Below, one piece after another: positions 49,401 to 60,308 of a stretch of DNA of 64,000 nucleotides (positions are counted from its first letter, which is position 1; every line of letters starts with the position of its first letter). The notes beneath the pieces are model-generated. The model saw only the letters and a list, made by a program, of their open reading frames with translations, made no database searches and had not been told where the DNA came from. Location of the stretch: the NCBI GenBank assembly GCA_963920765.1, contig OY987244.1:6760501-6824500 (forward strand). The letters run 5' to 3'. The position numbers and the translations under genes are program-made. The stretch comes from Ulota crispa (Eukaryota > Streptophyta > Bryopsida > Orthotrichales > Orthotrichaceae).

Positions 49401-49546
49401 TTTAACATAAATATATAACAGATTGTTGTATCACAACACAGCATTCTTATAAATAAAAACTCACATCTTTTTTATTGAAAACACTTTGTTATAATTTATT
49501 TATTTTAAAATTGAATTATAAATTTCAAAGAATACCATAAAATTAA

Positions 49547-49973
49547 GGGGAATTTACAAACATGGGCATGATAATTAAAGATAGGAGCACAATTTCAAAA
49601 TAACTACAAATAGGGGCACAATTTTTTAAAAATGTAATTTTTTGTAATTTTTTTTGATTTGGACATTGGTTGGCTTAGATACCTCACATGAAATGTTAGC
49701 TAACTTCCAAAAGAATTTAAAGTCTTCAAAAATTGCCATCCCCTTTACTAATTTTTTTTTTTTTTAGGCTTGATTTGGAGAGGCATTTTTTTTTGAAATT
49801 AGCTAACATTTAATGTGATATGTCTAAAACTTTTAATCAACCAATGTCCAAACCAAAAAAATAGTACAAAAATTACAATGTTTTTGAAATTGTGCCCCAA
49901 TTTGTAATTATTTTGAAAATGCACCCCTATCTATAATATTTTACATTTTCATGCCCCTATTTGTAATTTCTCC
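49547..49973. mobile_element. Fold-back MITE, GGGGAATTTACAAA ends
   Basis: The left arm GGGGAATTTACAAACATGGG and the reverse complement of the right arm (GGAGAAATTACAAATAGGGG) match over about 180 bp with mismatches, both carrying ACAAATTGGGGCACAATTT-like stretches. It is 427 bp and non-coding. Confidence 0.65.
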
Positions 49974-49984
49974 AATATAAAAAA

Positions 49985-51048
49985 TGCAAGAAAAAAAGGC
50001 CAATTGACCTCATATGCACTTCATAACATGACATGATCTCTAAGTGGCAAAAGAAGGGCTGGCAATCTTTCATAGGGGCCACTGTACACAACCCTCAAGA
50101 AAGTCTACGTACCACCCTCTCATGGAATTCAAAAAAGTTGGTATAACAAAGAACTTAATTGGCATTTTGTTCTTAGATTTTTTGTATGTGATCCTCATGC
50201 TATCATGATCAAGCACACCAAATTTCAATTACAAAAAACCAAAATCCTATTTTTGGTAAATGGTTTTGTGTCAAAATCATGGTTTTACAAGAAAGTTGAT
50301 TAATAAACATTGGTGATGAATTTTTGAGATTTGATTGCATGAATATGTAGGAGGCATCCATATGCACATCTTTCTTTCAAATAAACATTTCCAAAAAGTT
50401 TCAAATTCCTTCTATAGAGATTTTAATGTTAGGATGATCTTGACCAAATGTAGTAAACTACATATTTCTTCATGGAAATTAGTTTTTGGTTAAACAAACA
50501 TATCATCATGTTTATAGGTACAAACTCAATCCCACTATATGAGTCAAATAACAAAAACTAATTTCCATGAAGAAATATGTAGTTTACTACATTTGGTCAA
50601 GATCATCCTAACATTAAAATCTCTATAGAAGGAATTTGAAACTTTTTGGAAATGTTTATTTGAAAGAAAGATGTGCATATGGATGCCTCCTACATATTCA
50701 TGCAATCAAATCTCAAAAATTCATCACCAATGTTTATTAATCAACTTTCTTGTAAAACCATGATTTTGACACAAAACCATTTACCAAAAATAGGATTTTG
50801 GTTTTTTGTAATTGAAATTTGGTGTGCTTGATCATGATAGCATGAGGATCACATACAAAAAATCTAAGAACAAAATGCCAATTAAGTTCTTTGTTATACC
50901 AACTTTTTTGAATTCCATGAGAGGGTGGTACGTAGACTTTCTTGAGGGTTGTGTACAGTGGCCCCTATGAAAGATTGCCGGCCCCTCTTTTGCCACTTAG
51001 AGGTCATGTCATGTTATGACGTGCATATGAGGTCAATTGGCCTTTTTT
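49985..51048. repeat. Near-perfect long inverted repeat (hairpin), about 1.06 kb
   Basis: Left arm about 49985-50489, spacer about 62 bp (50490-50551), right arm about 50552-51048. By eye the arms differ at only a few positions (for example GATCTC/GACCTC near the base). The transcript would fold into a stem of about 0.5 kb. No coding content. The outer ends are AAAAAAAGGCCAATTGACC; no obvious target duplication. Confidence 0.95.
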
Positions 51049-51134
51049 TACTTTGCAATTTTATATTTCATTCTTACTCCAATCCCAACCAAGCATATCA
51101 AAATCCAACCCCAAACAACTAAAATCCAAATGTT

Positions 51135-51285
51135 GATAAAAAGTTTTGAGTCAAAATCATGGATTTACATGGTTTTACAAGAAAATGATTGAAAAACATT
51201 GATGATGTATTTTGGGGATTTGATTGCATGGGAATATAGGTGACATCCATATGCACATCCATACGCACATCTTCCATGCTAAAAA
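51135..51285. repeat. Diverged third copy of the hairpin arm
   Basis: GAGTCAAAATCATGGATTTA, TTGATTGCATGGGAATATAG and CATCCATATGCACATCC match 50267-50370 of the left arm in the same orientation, with more divergence than between the two arms. Confidence 0.75.
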
Positions 51286-51855
51286 GCCCCATTAAGTAAC
51301 ACAAAATTGATCTTCAAAGGGTCTAGTGTGACCTATGATATGTTCAATTTTTTTAGTAAGCAACTGCAAGGTGTTTGTCCCTTTCACAATTTGGAGAGTT
51401 TTTTAGCTTAACCAACCAATATCCTACATTCTCTTGGGCCAACCGGTTGTCTAGAGTATACTCCTAGATAAGCCTATATAAATAAAGAATATTCTTTGTT
51501 TTCCTCTTAAATGATTGAGTTTTTTTCTAAATTTTTAAATTCAATTTGACAATTATCAAAATCAACTGGCTAGCTCGTAACTAAATGCCGGTACGCCCTG
51601 TACATTGATCCCCTTTGGTGTTTAGGGGTTAACCCTTGAGCGCCAAGAGTTATTTTAGGATTTAGGAGAAAATGGGGGGGTTAATGGCTACCACAGTTTG
51701 GAAAATTACATCCAAAAAAAGTGACCGCAAGATTTGAAAACGGACTACCTTCTCTGCTGATGGGGACCAGCCATGATTGTTTTCACCATACAAACTAAGA
51801 GAAAAATTGAGATAAAGTTGTGGGCCCCAACGACAGGATCTTGTCCCTAGGGTGC
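51286..51855. other. Intergenic, with one stray TTAA-family end
   Basis: TTTAGGGGTTAA at 51621-51632 looks like an isolated right end of the TTAA-bounded families, but no matching left end was found. Otherwise nothing is recognised. Confidence 0.4.
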
Positions 51856-52508
51856 TTAACCCCTAAATGCCCAAGGCCTTTCTAACTTCTTGGCATTTTC
51901 AGGAAAGTGAACAATCAACTAATATTTTCATAAATATCATCAAGTATTTTTAAACTGTAACCATACAAATTTGAATTTGACATGTTAGAGATTACATGGA
52001 AAAAGAAAACATAACAATGTCACTTATAATTTGAAAGATTATAACATTTGAACATGAGGGTGTTAAAATTGCAAAAGTGACTTGAAGTTTTTGAATCCTC
52101 ATTTCATATGTCAAATTTAAAAAGTTGGTCATCCAAAAAATATTAGGTTTAAGGTCATTGCATATTTAACCTCAACCAATTTACGGCTATCAAAATCTAC
52201 TCTTGTATTTTTTTTTAAATGGATTTCTAATGCAGATTTTTCTCCAAGCTCTAGTTTATTAGAGGCTCATTTTCAAGATCTTCCATCACTAGAAATCTCA
52301 AGATTGTAGTGGACACCCTTGTACAAAATCTTGAATAGAAAAATCATGATTTTTTTTTTCAAAAATCAGATTTTTGATGTTGAAAATAGACTTCAAAACA
52401 AACTTGTGTTCAAAAGATAATATCAAAAATAGTGATTTGATAAGATTTTATTTATCTTCAAAGTTTTGCAAACACCCAAATTGGGTGCCTTGGGCATTTA
52501 GGGGTTAA
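51856..52508. mobile_element. TTAA-bounded (piggyBac-like) MITE, second family, copy C, intact ends
   Basis: TTAA then CCCCTAAATGCCCAAGGC at the left and GCCTTGGGCATTTAGGGG then TTAA at the right: perfect inverted repeats of 18 bp inside the TTAA. 653 bp, no coding capacity. Copies A (4030-4783) and B (8074-8717) are older, inverted relatives. Confidence 0.78.
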
Positions 52509-53562
52509 GGGTCAAGATGCCAAGTCAAGTGTGTCATGCCAAATTCCAAGATGTTATCTGGACACTCATTCTTCCGTCATTTGTTTTTGGTTTTTTTTTT
52601 TTTTTTTTTCTAGTTGCTCCATTCGAAGCACTCAAGCGCACTTTTCGCTTCCTGCAGGATTCCAGGAATCAGTCACACCGCATGTTCCATTTCACCGGAG
52701 TAGATTCCAGCAGCATAGATCGGACCGTCGCCATGCGTCACGCAGAAAGAGACAAAGTGTTGTGGTTGCCACAGCCAGTTATGTGTAAAACCCTCGGCGA
52801 AAGTAACATGGTTACCAATTGTACCAATTGTAAAGAAAGTTGAGAAAAGCAGATCATGTACGCCACTGCTGCCCCTGCAGTGGTGGTTTGACTCATTCCT
52901 GGCACCGAATGTTTGCTTGTAGGGAGAGATTCGAGGGAGGTAAGCGACGACTCTCCTGACGGATTAGCAGGACCAATGCCCTGTTTTGATTCCCCAAAAG
53001 AAAGATGGGGATTGGGGGCAATGGAGAGAATGGACCCGGATTGTGCAGTGCTTGGTCCAACAAGCATCAGTGCCGACGTCGTCCTTTGTGTGGGGAGGGG
53101 GAGAAAAGTCGTCACGGTGGGGTATTGGAAAGGCTTATTTTTTGTATTTTTGTTGGTAGAGCGGCACGCATCCCACAACGCAAGCATGTAAGGAAATTTT
53201 GGATAGAATTGGATAGAATTAATATTGTGTGTATGTTCATTCATAAAATTTAGTAACATTAATAGTTTTCATCCCAAATATGGAGAACCTAGTGTTTATT
53301 TGGGGAGGGATTTGGTGACTTCATCCATTTTCTTCATCAAGTTTTTCTAGTGTAATGGTCGCATGTCAAAAACTAGGGTAAGATTTAGGCAAATTTTAGT
53401 TAGAAATTTTTTTTGTGGGTAATGGGGGATGCTAGGGCCACACATGCCAAAGCAGTATGTTTAAAATGGATGAAGGAGTAACTTGTATTTTTGGAACATA
53501 TATTTTTGGAAAACATAGAGACAATCACTTTTCTAAAATTTCATCTATTGTACTAATAAAAT
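52509..53562. other. GC-richer island with unrecognised open frames
   Basis: 52600-53190 is clearly less AT-rich than its surroundings, with open frames on both strands (plus 52517-52843 and 52913-53191, minus 52738-53259). None has a recognisable domain, and a GT-AG structure is not evident. It may be a degraded host gene fragment. I make no functional call. Confidence 0.3.
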
Positions 53563-53641
53563 TTAACCCCTAAATGCCTGAGACATTGATTTCTAATATA
53601 AAATCCACCGGAATTTGATGCCGCAGGCATTTAGGGGTTAA
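53563..53641. mobile_element. 79-bp TTAA-bounded miniature element
   Basis: TTAA, CCCCTAAATGCCTG, about 43 bp, CAGGCATTTAGGGG, TTAA. The perfect 14-bp inverted ends differ from the larger families in the last bases. It is nearly all terminus. Confidence 0.7.
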
Positions 53642-56102
53642 GTTGAACATAAGGGCCATAGGAATGAGGACTATAATCCTGTTTGCACTTCTCAAACTTG
53701 TCACTATTGCATTTGCATGCAATTTATTGTGAATCAACTAATAAAAATAAGGAGTGATCAGTTTTTAATTTTGAAACTAATATTTACGTTCCCTATCAAT
53801 GTCACCACATCGGCACACCCTAAGGAATGATGAATAAAAAACAACTTCATAGATATTTTGATCAAGCTTTTCTCCCATGTAAAATCAACTTCCAAAACTT
53901 TAGATGAAGTCCATGAGTTGTGTACTATTACAGGAATAAGTAAAATCACACGTTATTAAGTTGGTCATGAGTTTTGATCAAATTGGAGTATTCCTTGAAA
54001 AAAAAATTGTTGGCAAACTGTTGAATTAATCCAACAAGAAAGTTCTACATATCAATTCAGCAAACTCTCCTCCAAAATATCGGTAATTCTCATGTGTATA
54101 TGAGAACAAACTACTGAGTGTTACATCTCTACTTCCACTGACCCAATTTTTTTGATGTCAGTACCAACACAAAATAAGATTTTAACCCCTCTTACAAATG
54201 GCTTCATGTATTGCACATACATGTTTGTGAGGCCAAGGTGAAAAAGTTTTTTTTTTTTACAGACAAGGGCTAAAGGAAGTATCTACTCTTATTTTTTAGT
54301 TCATCAATTTCATCTAACTCCGTATGTTAAGAGTAAAACAGGATCTCTAAATTTAAATATGCTTTCAAACTTTCCAAATTCAACGTCTTGACAAAATAAA
54401 TATAAGCAACCCTTACACGTCAAAGTGGAAGTTTTTTTGTCCCTCTGGATAACAAAAAAATACTCTGAAGGATGGAAAAATGTCATTTTTTCATCTGATT
54501 TATATTTAGAAGTGCTCGGGGAGATCACTCCCTCTTATATTTTGCATACATTTGCAATAATGACCTATTTAAATGGGGGTTATTTATCTTGTCAAAAATA
54601 TTATAGGACATGGTGTTTTTTAAAATAACGGTAAATGTTAGTGATTAAGTGCACCATATTGGTACTTATGATTTTTCTAAGGGGTCATTTTAAGCTACCC
54701 TACATTACTTACAATCCTTTATTTTCCTTCTCTCCCAATTCCTTGTAAATCATTCTATTTGTTGTATGCATTTTGTTTCCTAATTTTTCAGCTTCAAACG
54801 CTATTGAAACCCTAAGTGTTTAGATTGGGAAATCAAACCCCAGCGTACGCCATCGCAAATCCAAACCCCAACACGCAGCATACAGGTGGGAATTCTTTTT
54901 CAAACAACTCTGACTTCCAATAGCGTCCCCACAACAATGAAGGCAAGTCCAAAAAATAATACTAAAACCATTGGATACCCACTCCTCCAATGATGACCAA
55001 GCGGTTGGTGACAGCCATCCATCCACAAATTTTGGACAGTAAGATGTACTTTTTGTTCTTGTTGAAAGAACCCTAAAGCCCATGGCCCCAAACCATATAC
55101 CCTACACCCTATACCCTAAGTACTCACTAGTCACTACTAACCTTTCTTCTCTATGCTATTTTACATCTACAACTTACATAATTCTATCATTTTTTATCTA
55201 CCCTATATTGTATATAATCATGTTTTCCACTACCAAACCACCCTATATTAGATGTATTTTTTTTACAAATTTTACCCATAATTAATATAATGGACCCTAT
55301 ATTTTATTGAAGGTAGTTTCTACTTTTTTTGCAAGTGACCTCCCCGAGTATAAGTGATCATAGCCACATGATCCATCATGTTAGGCAAAGACCTCACCAA
55401 ATGCACTCATAATTTTGGGTAACCCAAATGGTGAGAAGATTCACAAACACAATGTTAGGTCCCATGTTAACTACCCTTCTTGCTATTTTCATGAGGGCAC
55501 TATGCAATGTTGACTTTTGCAACTTTTGGAAATAATACTATAGTAGATGGGCACTTGCAGCACCACTCTAAAGCACTTAGGTAGGTATACCATATTCGAC
55601 CGTTTACAAATTTGGGGTATTATGAGGTCTTGATAAATTCAAGATTTTTTTTTGTAGGATTAGCCTTTCAACAAGCTATCATGGAACTTCATTTTTGTGG
55701 AAAAAAGAATTGTAGAATATTTTTTATTGAAGGGCAAAGTTACAACTTATAGGACCCTAAAAGTAGTTGTAGACTAACCTTAACATTGCTTGAATGTATT
55801 CCTGTACAAGTACTTGGCTGTCCCAATCCCAACCCTCCCATACTAGCTCCTAAACTGACTTATGGCAAGACTCATTTGTGCAAGTGACATTCACTGCTCC
55901 ACTTTGGGTTCAAGAATGTGTGAAGAACACCTCAAATGTAGAGTGCAACATTGGGAGGTGGTTGGTGATGGGTATGTCTACCTTAGAATCACTATAAAAG
56001 GACTTGTCATAGTGACCAGCCTAGCGTTTAGGATTAAACTTTTACACCTTTTGATTGTTGAAAAATCCAAACTTTTCCAGCTCGGCCTCATAAATACGTA
56101 AA
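53642..56102. other. AT-rich intergenic, nothing recognised
   Basis: No domain, terminal repeat or RNA gene seen. Minus-strand open frames near 54820-55091 lack any motif. Confidence 0.4.
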
Positions 56103-56729
56103 CAGGTACTTTACCCTATTATCATTGGGCCTTAGACAAAAATCAATAAACAAATAGTTATAATATATCAAATGACATGGTTATGGTCTCATTTGAAAGA
56201 TAATCAAGTCAAGGTTTTGTATCAAGTTCCAACTTCCAAATTCCTAAATGAGTGGAGTATGAAATAATTATCAAGGTTACAATAAGGTAAGGTCAAGGTT
56301 CAACTCAAATTTGAAATTGCCCTATTATCACTTCCTTACCACTTCCTTAGAGATTTTCATTGTCATACATGATCATATTTTGTCATTTTCATCTTTGAAC
56401 TTCTTCCTTTCCTTGACCTCTATGATCATCCATAAGTGCTAACTTAGTTGACAATTTTCATTTATTTTTATATTTTGCAACTAACATTGCTTTAGCTAAG
56501 GAGCGGGGGCAATATATTGTATATCTAACTAAGGTCTTCATAGCTAATACACTATATCTTTTGCAAATTTTGGTCAAATGGAACAAAAATTTCACGATTA
56601 TTAAAGGACTCTAAGACCTTTCTTATAATACTTGTAAATTTGGATTTGAAACTAAATTCTAAAATATATGAATTTTTGAAGATAAAAAAGTGATAATAGG
56701 AGCAGAGTGATAATAAGGTAAACTACCTG
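56103..56729. mobile_element. MITE with AGGTAGTTTACCCTATTATCA ends, copy 2
   Basis: CAGGTACTTTACCCTATTAT at the left and ATAATAAGGTAAACTACCTG at the right; 627 bp. It matches 12787-13409 end to end in reverse orientation (for example GGAGCAGAGTGATAATAAGG against its complement). It is non-coding. Confidence 0.78.
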
Positions 56730-57430
56730 TATGGATTATGGAGTATATCAAGCCAGGAAAAATAGCTGGTGCTGACAGTGTATTGGTGTAGGCAGTGGGA
56801 TAGAAGTGCTGCACTGACAAAGTTGTGCAGGGGTGAGGGGTTAACTTGCACAGTTGGCATGACGTAAAGCCCTAAAACAGTGGCCCAATTAGGAGAAAGG
56901 CGGAATTAGTTGTAACTCTAAAGGAGCCGCACTAATCAGTACCCACTTGGATCAGTTGCATGATGCACTCTAATGAAGCCCCTGGTGATTGGTAACTAGA
57001 GCTTTGGCACTTCCCCTGGTGCCTGCATTCTCCTCATGCGTCAAAGTCCCAAAATCCTTTACAACGGCGTCTATGGTGGGCTACATGGGAGAACACTAAA
57101 TCTCACGCTGTACTTAAGGACTTTGAGTCTTACACCTTGTTTAGGGGGCTAGGATGAAAAAGGTCAGTTTTTCCTTATGCCATAAAATGTAAGAAATTGG
57201 ACAAGTTTAGAAAGTTACCATCATGAGATTGAATTCAATAATTTTTGAGTTTGAAGTTGAATTGTATTATGACACCTCATTTTAGCTGTAGAATCTGAAA
57301 AGGAAAGAAAATAACAACCACTTCCCAAGTAGGGGCAAGTTCTTATTTTTATCTTTTATGTAAAATAGCACAAATTTTCACCTTGGTCCCACAAGCAAGG
57401 TGGCAATGTCATTAAGTTTGGCAAGTGATT
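56730..57430. other. Intergenic, nothing recognised
   Basis: Mixed-composition sequence without a gene or repeat that I can identify. Confidence 0.35.
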
Positions 57431-57593
57431 TAGGGCATCCTTCAAAGTGAGGGGGTGGCCGGTCAAACTATATATGGACCATTGATAATTGATCAAATAG
57501 GGTTTTAGTTTTTTTGGGATCCCATCCAACCAATTATTGGTGGGCCAAAAAGAATTTGATCGGCCACCTCCCTCACATGGAAGGATGCCCTTA
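57431..57593. mobile_element. Short MITE, TAGGGCATCCTTC ends, copy 1
   Basis: TAGGGCATCCTTCAAAGTGA at the left mirrors CACATGGAAGGATGCCCTTA at the right. An inner pair TGGCCGGTCAAA and TTTGATCGGCCA extends the inverted repeat. About 163 bp. A relative lies at 58284-58457. Confidence 0.65.
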
Positions 57594-57817
57594 GTGCTCT
57601 CTAGCTACATGAAATCCTTTACAATTCTCAGCCATGTATGACTAGAGCACCTGGTTTCAAGTATGCTGCAAGTATTGTAAATCATCAATGCAAATACAAG
57701 GCTCACTTCCATTGTTTATATAACACATGTTTGCAATGCGTGCCCATGTAGGGTGTGTTTCGTGTCTATCAATCAACAAAATTTGTGAAGATATGCCCAA
57801 CATGCTTTGGAGCATGG

Positions 57818-58270
57818 TTAACCCCTAAAGACCAACTGTCCCCTCGGGGGACAAAAGAATGTTGGGCATGTAGGTAGAGCTAACTACTTTTTGTGATTTT
57901 TTGAAACTTTTATTAAAGGTGTGGAATTCAAATACCTATGTGGGCATCTAATTCTTTCTTCATTTTGAAGTTTATTGAAAAAGATAAAAATGAATTACTA
58001 GAAAACAGGCGAGATCAGGCAGTCCAAATTTTTTTTTAAATGCAATTTTTAAAAAAGTTTTTGGACTGCCCAATCTCGCCCGTTTTCTAGTAATTCATTT
58101 TTAACTTCTTCAATAAACGTCAGAATGAAGAAAAAATTAGATGCCTACGTAAATCTTTGAATTTGCCATCCATAAAAGTTTCAAAAAATCACGCAAAATA
58201 GTTTAGCCATAGGTACATGCTCAAAATCCCATTTGTCCCCCAAAAGGGGGCTTGGTCCTTTAGGGGTTAA
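57818..58270. mobile_element. TTAA-bounded (piggyBac-like) MITE, first family, palindromic form
   Basis: TTAA, CCCCTAAAGACCAACTGTCC at the left; CTTGGTCCTTTAGGGG, TTAA at the right. The two halves are inverted copies of the family's left part, meeting in a stem around TGCAATTTTTAAAAAAG. Landmarks are GAATTACTAGAAAAC and its complement. 453 bp, against about 937 bp for the unpalindromic copy at 5218. Confidence 0.75.
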
Positions 58271-58283
58271 TTAATTCATTCAA

Positions 58284-58457
58284 CACACTAAGGGCGTCCT
58301 TCCAAACTCCATTGATGCCTAGTGAAACTATATTTAGCCGACCAATAATCGGTCGGATCAGAGTTCCATTTTTGAAACCCTGATCTAACCAATTATCGGT
58401 CGGCTAAGTATAGTTTCATTGTGTACTGATGGAGCATGGAAAGATGCCCTTAGTGTG
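58284..58457. mobile_element. Short MITE, CACTAAGGGCGTCCTTCC ends, copy 2
   Basis: CACACTAAGGGCGTCCTTCC and GGAAAGATGCCCTTAGTGTG are inverted ends. Inner arms around CCGACCAATAATCGGTCGG and CCAATTATCGGTCGG make it fold back almost completely. It starts 14 bp after the TTAA element ending at 58270. Confidence 0.7.
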
Positions 58458-59588
58458 AAAATGTCAACAATATGCAATCAAAGATGCTTGAAATTGCTGG
58501 ATAGGGCCAAAAATCTTTTGCACTAACTTCAAATGATCATATCTCTGAATCCAAACAGTCAAACCTCACAAAAAATCAGTATGTCTTCTTGTACATAACT
58601 AATATGAAAAAATTGTCCTTGTGATCAACTGACTAAATATGACAGTTTTGAGTGGTTTTGAGAAAAAAACTGGGTTCGATCCTCTAAGGGTTAATGTAAG
58701 GTAAGAATGAGTTGATTGAGTTCTCATTGCCATTCATTCCTGTGATGTTTCATAATCAGCTCAAGTGGCCAAAAATACTATTATGTGCTAAAGAATCAAA
58801 CCTAACGTAAAGTTCCGGTTTTGACATTTGCAGTACTATATATAAAAATTTTGAAAAGAGTTCCAAGTTTTGTCACATTGGCGAACACTGTTCTGTGCTG
58901 GTAAGGACAAACACCTAACAAGTGGATGAGAACCAACGGCTCCTCAGGGGGCAACCCCAGAAAAGCCAAGTGAGCGGTGATAATGCTTTGCAAGAAGGAC
59001 ACTCCAAGACAAGGACGATAAAAAAACTAGATTCAATACAGTGCAACCTCGCCGATATGAAGCCTGCACACGTTATGTGCCAAATTTTGGCTACAAAATC
59101 CTAGCTTTCTGCACGACCAGAGTTATCTTCGTGGACACGTAGAGACGACCTCTGTACTCGTATATTCTTAGAATATATTTTGATAATATTTTATGATGAG
59201 TTGAAGAAGCTCCAATAACTGACATCAGACATCGAAAACAACATCACGTATGACTAACCTGTCCACAACTAGTTCTCTGAGAGACATCGATTTGTTTCGC
59301 AAATAGCATTACATAAACAAACTGCAACTGTGATTCTGTTCTAAGATTTGCAAGCATGTTAAACAGTTGTAGAAGAATATCCACTGAGCTGCAATGCAAG
59401 AGCTAGATGCAAGGAATTAGCCTCAAAATTGCGTTTGGTAGAACTCATGATGAAATCATGCTCACATAACATGTCTTTTCAAGATTAATCTGTATTAAAA
59501 CCTAATTCTAATTCTAATTCTAATTCTATGAAAGAATATATCATACAAACTGGTAGAAGATCCAGAGCTAAGGACACAATTTTTTGAC
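58458..59588. other. Intergenic downstream of the VQ gene
   Basis: No gene called. Five tandem TTCTAA hexamers lie at about 59501-59527. The 3' untranslated region of the VQ gene should extend into 59400-59588. Confidence 0.4.
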
Positions 59589-60035
59589 TCAATTGGTCCT
59601 GGCCTTAGGCGTAGCAGACAACAATGGCAAGAAATTCAAAGTGACAAGTCGAGGCGAAGGAAGGGCACCGAGAATCGTCGACGGCGTTTCGAGCACCTCG
59701 CCACGGCTTGCGAATTCGTAAGCAAGGTCGGCGTGGTCTGCGTGAGAATTCAAATCAGTTTTGAAATTGGACTTGGAAGCGTCCGTTCCGAAGAACTGGA
59801 GAGTCCGGGGCGGCTTCGTCGCCGACGACTTTGCCACGGGATTGCCCGTCAATTTCTGCACCAATTCCAGAAACTCTTCAGGCTGGATCTTGTACACTCG
59901 CGGCGAGTACGTGTGAATGACGCGCGGCGGCTTCGCGCACCCGCCGCTCGACGCCTTCGGGAGCTGCACACCAATCGACGACTTGAGCGAACTAGCCGGT
60001 TTGCTGGCGTTTACGTGAGCTTCAATTGCCCCCAT
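59589..60035 (-). CDS. VQ-motif protein
   Basis: Single exon, 148 residues, starting at the first in-frame ATG (MGAIEAHVNA). An upstream in-frame TAG excludes a longer start, and the GTG at 60056 is not a plant start. Residues 36-64 read PPRVIHTYSPRVYKIQPEEF then LELVQKLTG, giving the diagnostic F55-x3-V59-Q60-x-L62-T63-G64. Upstream PPRVIHTYSP is typical of one VQ subgroup. The rest is Ser/Ala/Pro-rich and low in complexity, with a hydrophobic LVTLNFLPLL near the C terminus, as usual for these short proteins. VQ proteins are plant nuclear or plastid cofactors that bind WRKY factors in defence and development; which WRKY is not predictable. Its GC content is far above the surroundings. Confidence 0.88.
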   Translation of the reverse strand: MGAIEAHVNASKPASSLKSSIGVQLPKASSGGCAKPPRVIHTYSPRVYKIQPEEFLELVQKLTGNPVAKSSATKPPRTLQFFGTDASKSNFKTDLNSHADHADLAYEFASRGEVLETPSTILGALPSPRLVTLNFLPLLSATPKARTN

Positions 60036-60305
60036 TCCCGCCAATTGGCTCGCCACACCAGGCTATGGACAACGAATTAGCACAACTTCAACGATCTCGC
60101 TCGAAAGAAATTTCAACACTCTTTGAAAATGCAAAGCGTCGCGCTTCAGTTATAAACCTTCAACAGAAAAAAAACAGAGTAACTGCAATTGCTACCTGGT
60201 TCTTAAATCGGAAGAAGCTAACCCTAGATCATACGCGACCGAGAAAAAGATCGCAAAGAAACACGTTCTTGATCGAGGAGCTCGTAAGTTATGATATCGA
60301 TTAAC
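60036..60305 (-). promoter_or_regulatory. Promoter and 5' untranslated region of the VQ gene
   Basis: On the minus strand AGGTTTATAACTGAAG (about 60143-60158) offers a TATA-like TTTATAA about 115 bp upstream of the ATG, compatible with a start of transcription near 60120. The position is inferred from sequence alone. Confidence 0.4.
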
Positions 60306-60308
60306 ACA

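Noticed and set aside
51621-51632. An additional TTAA-bounded element
   Set aside because: Only a right end is visible and no left partner was found, so it is noted only as a stray end.
59733-60304. Plus-strand open frames opposite the VQ gene
   Set aside because: GC-rich shadow frames antisense to a gene with a clear VQ motif; no domain of their own.
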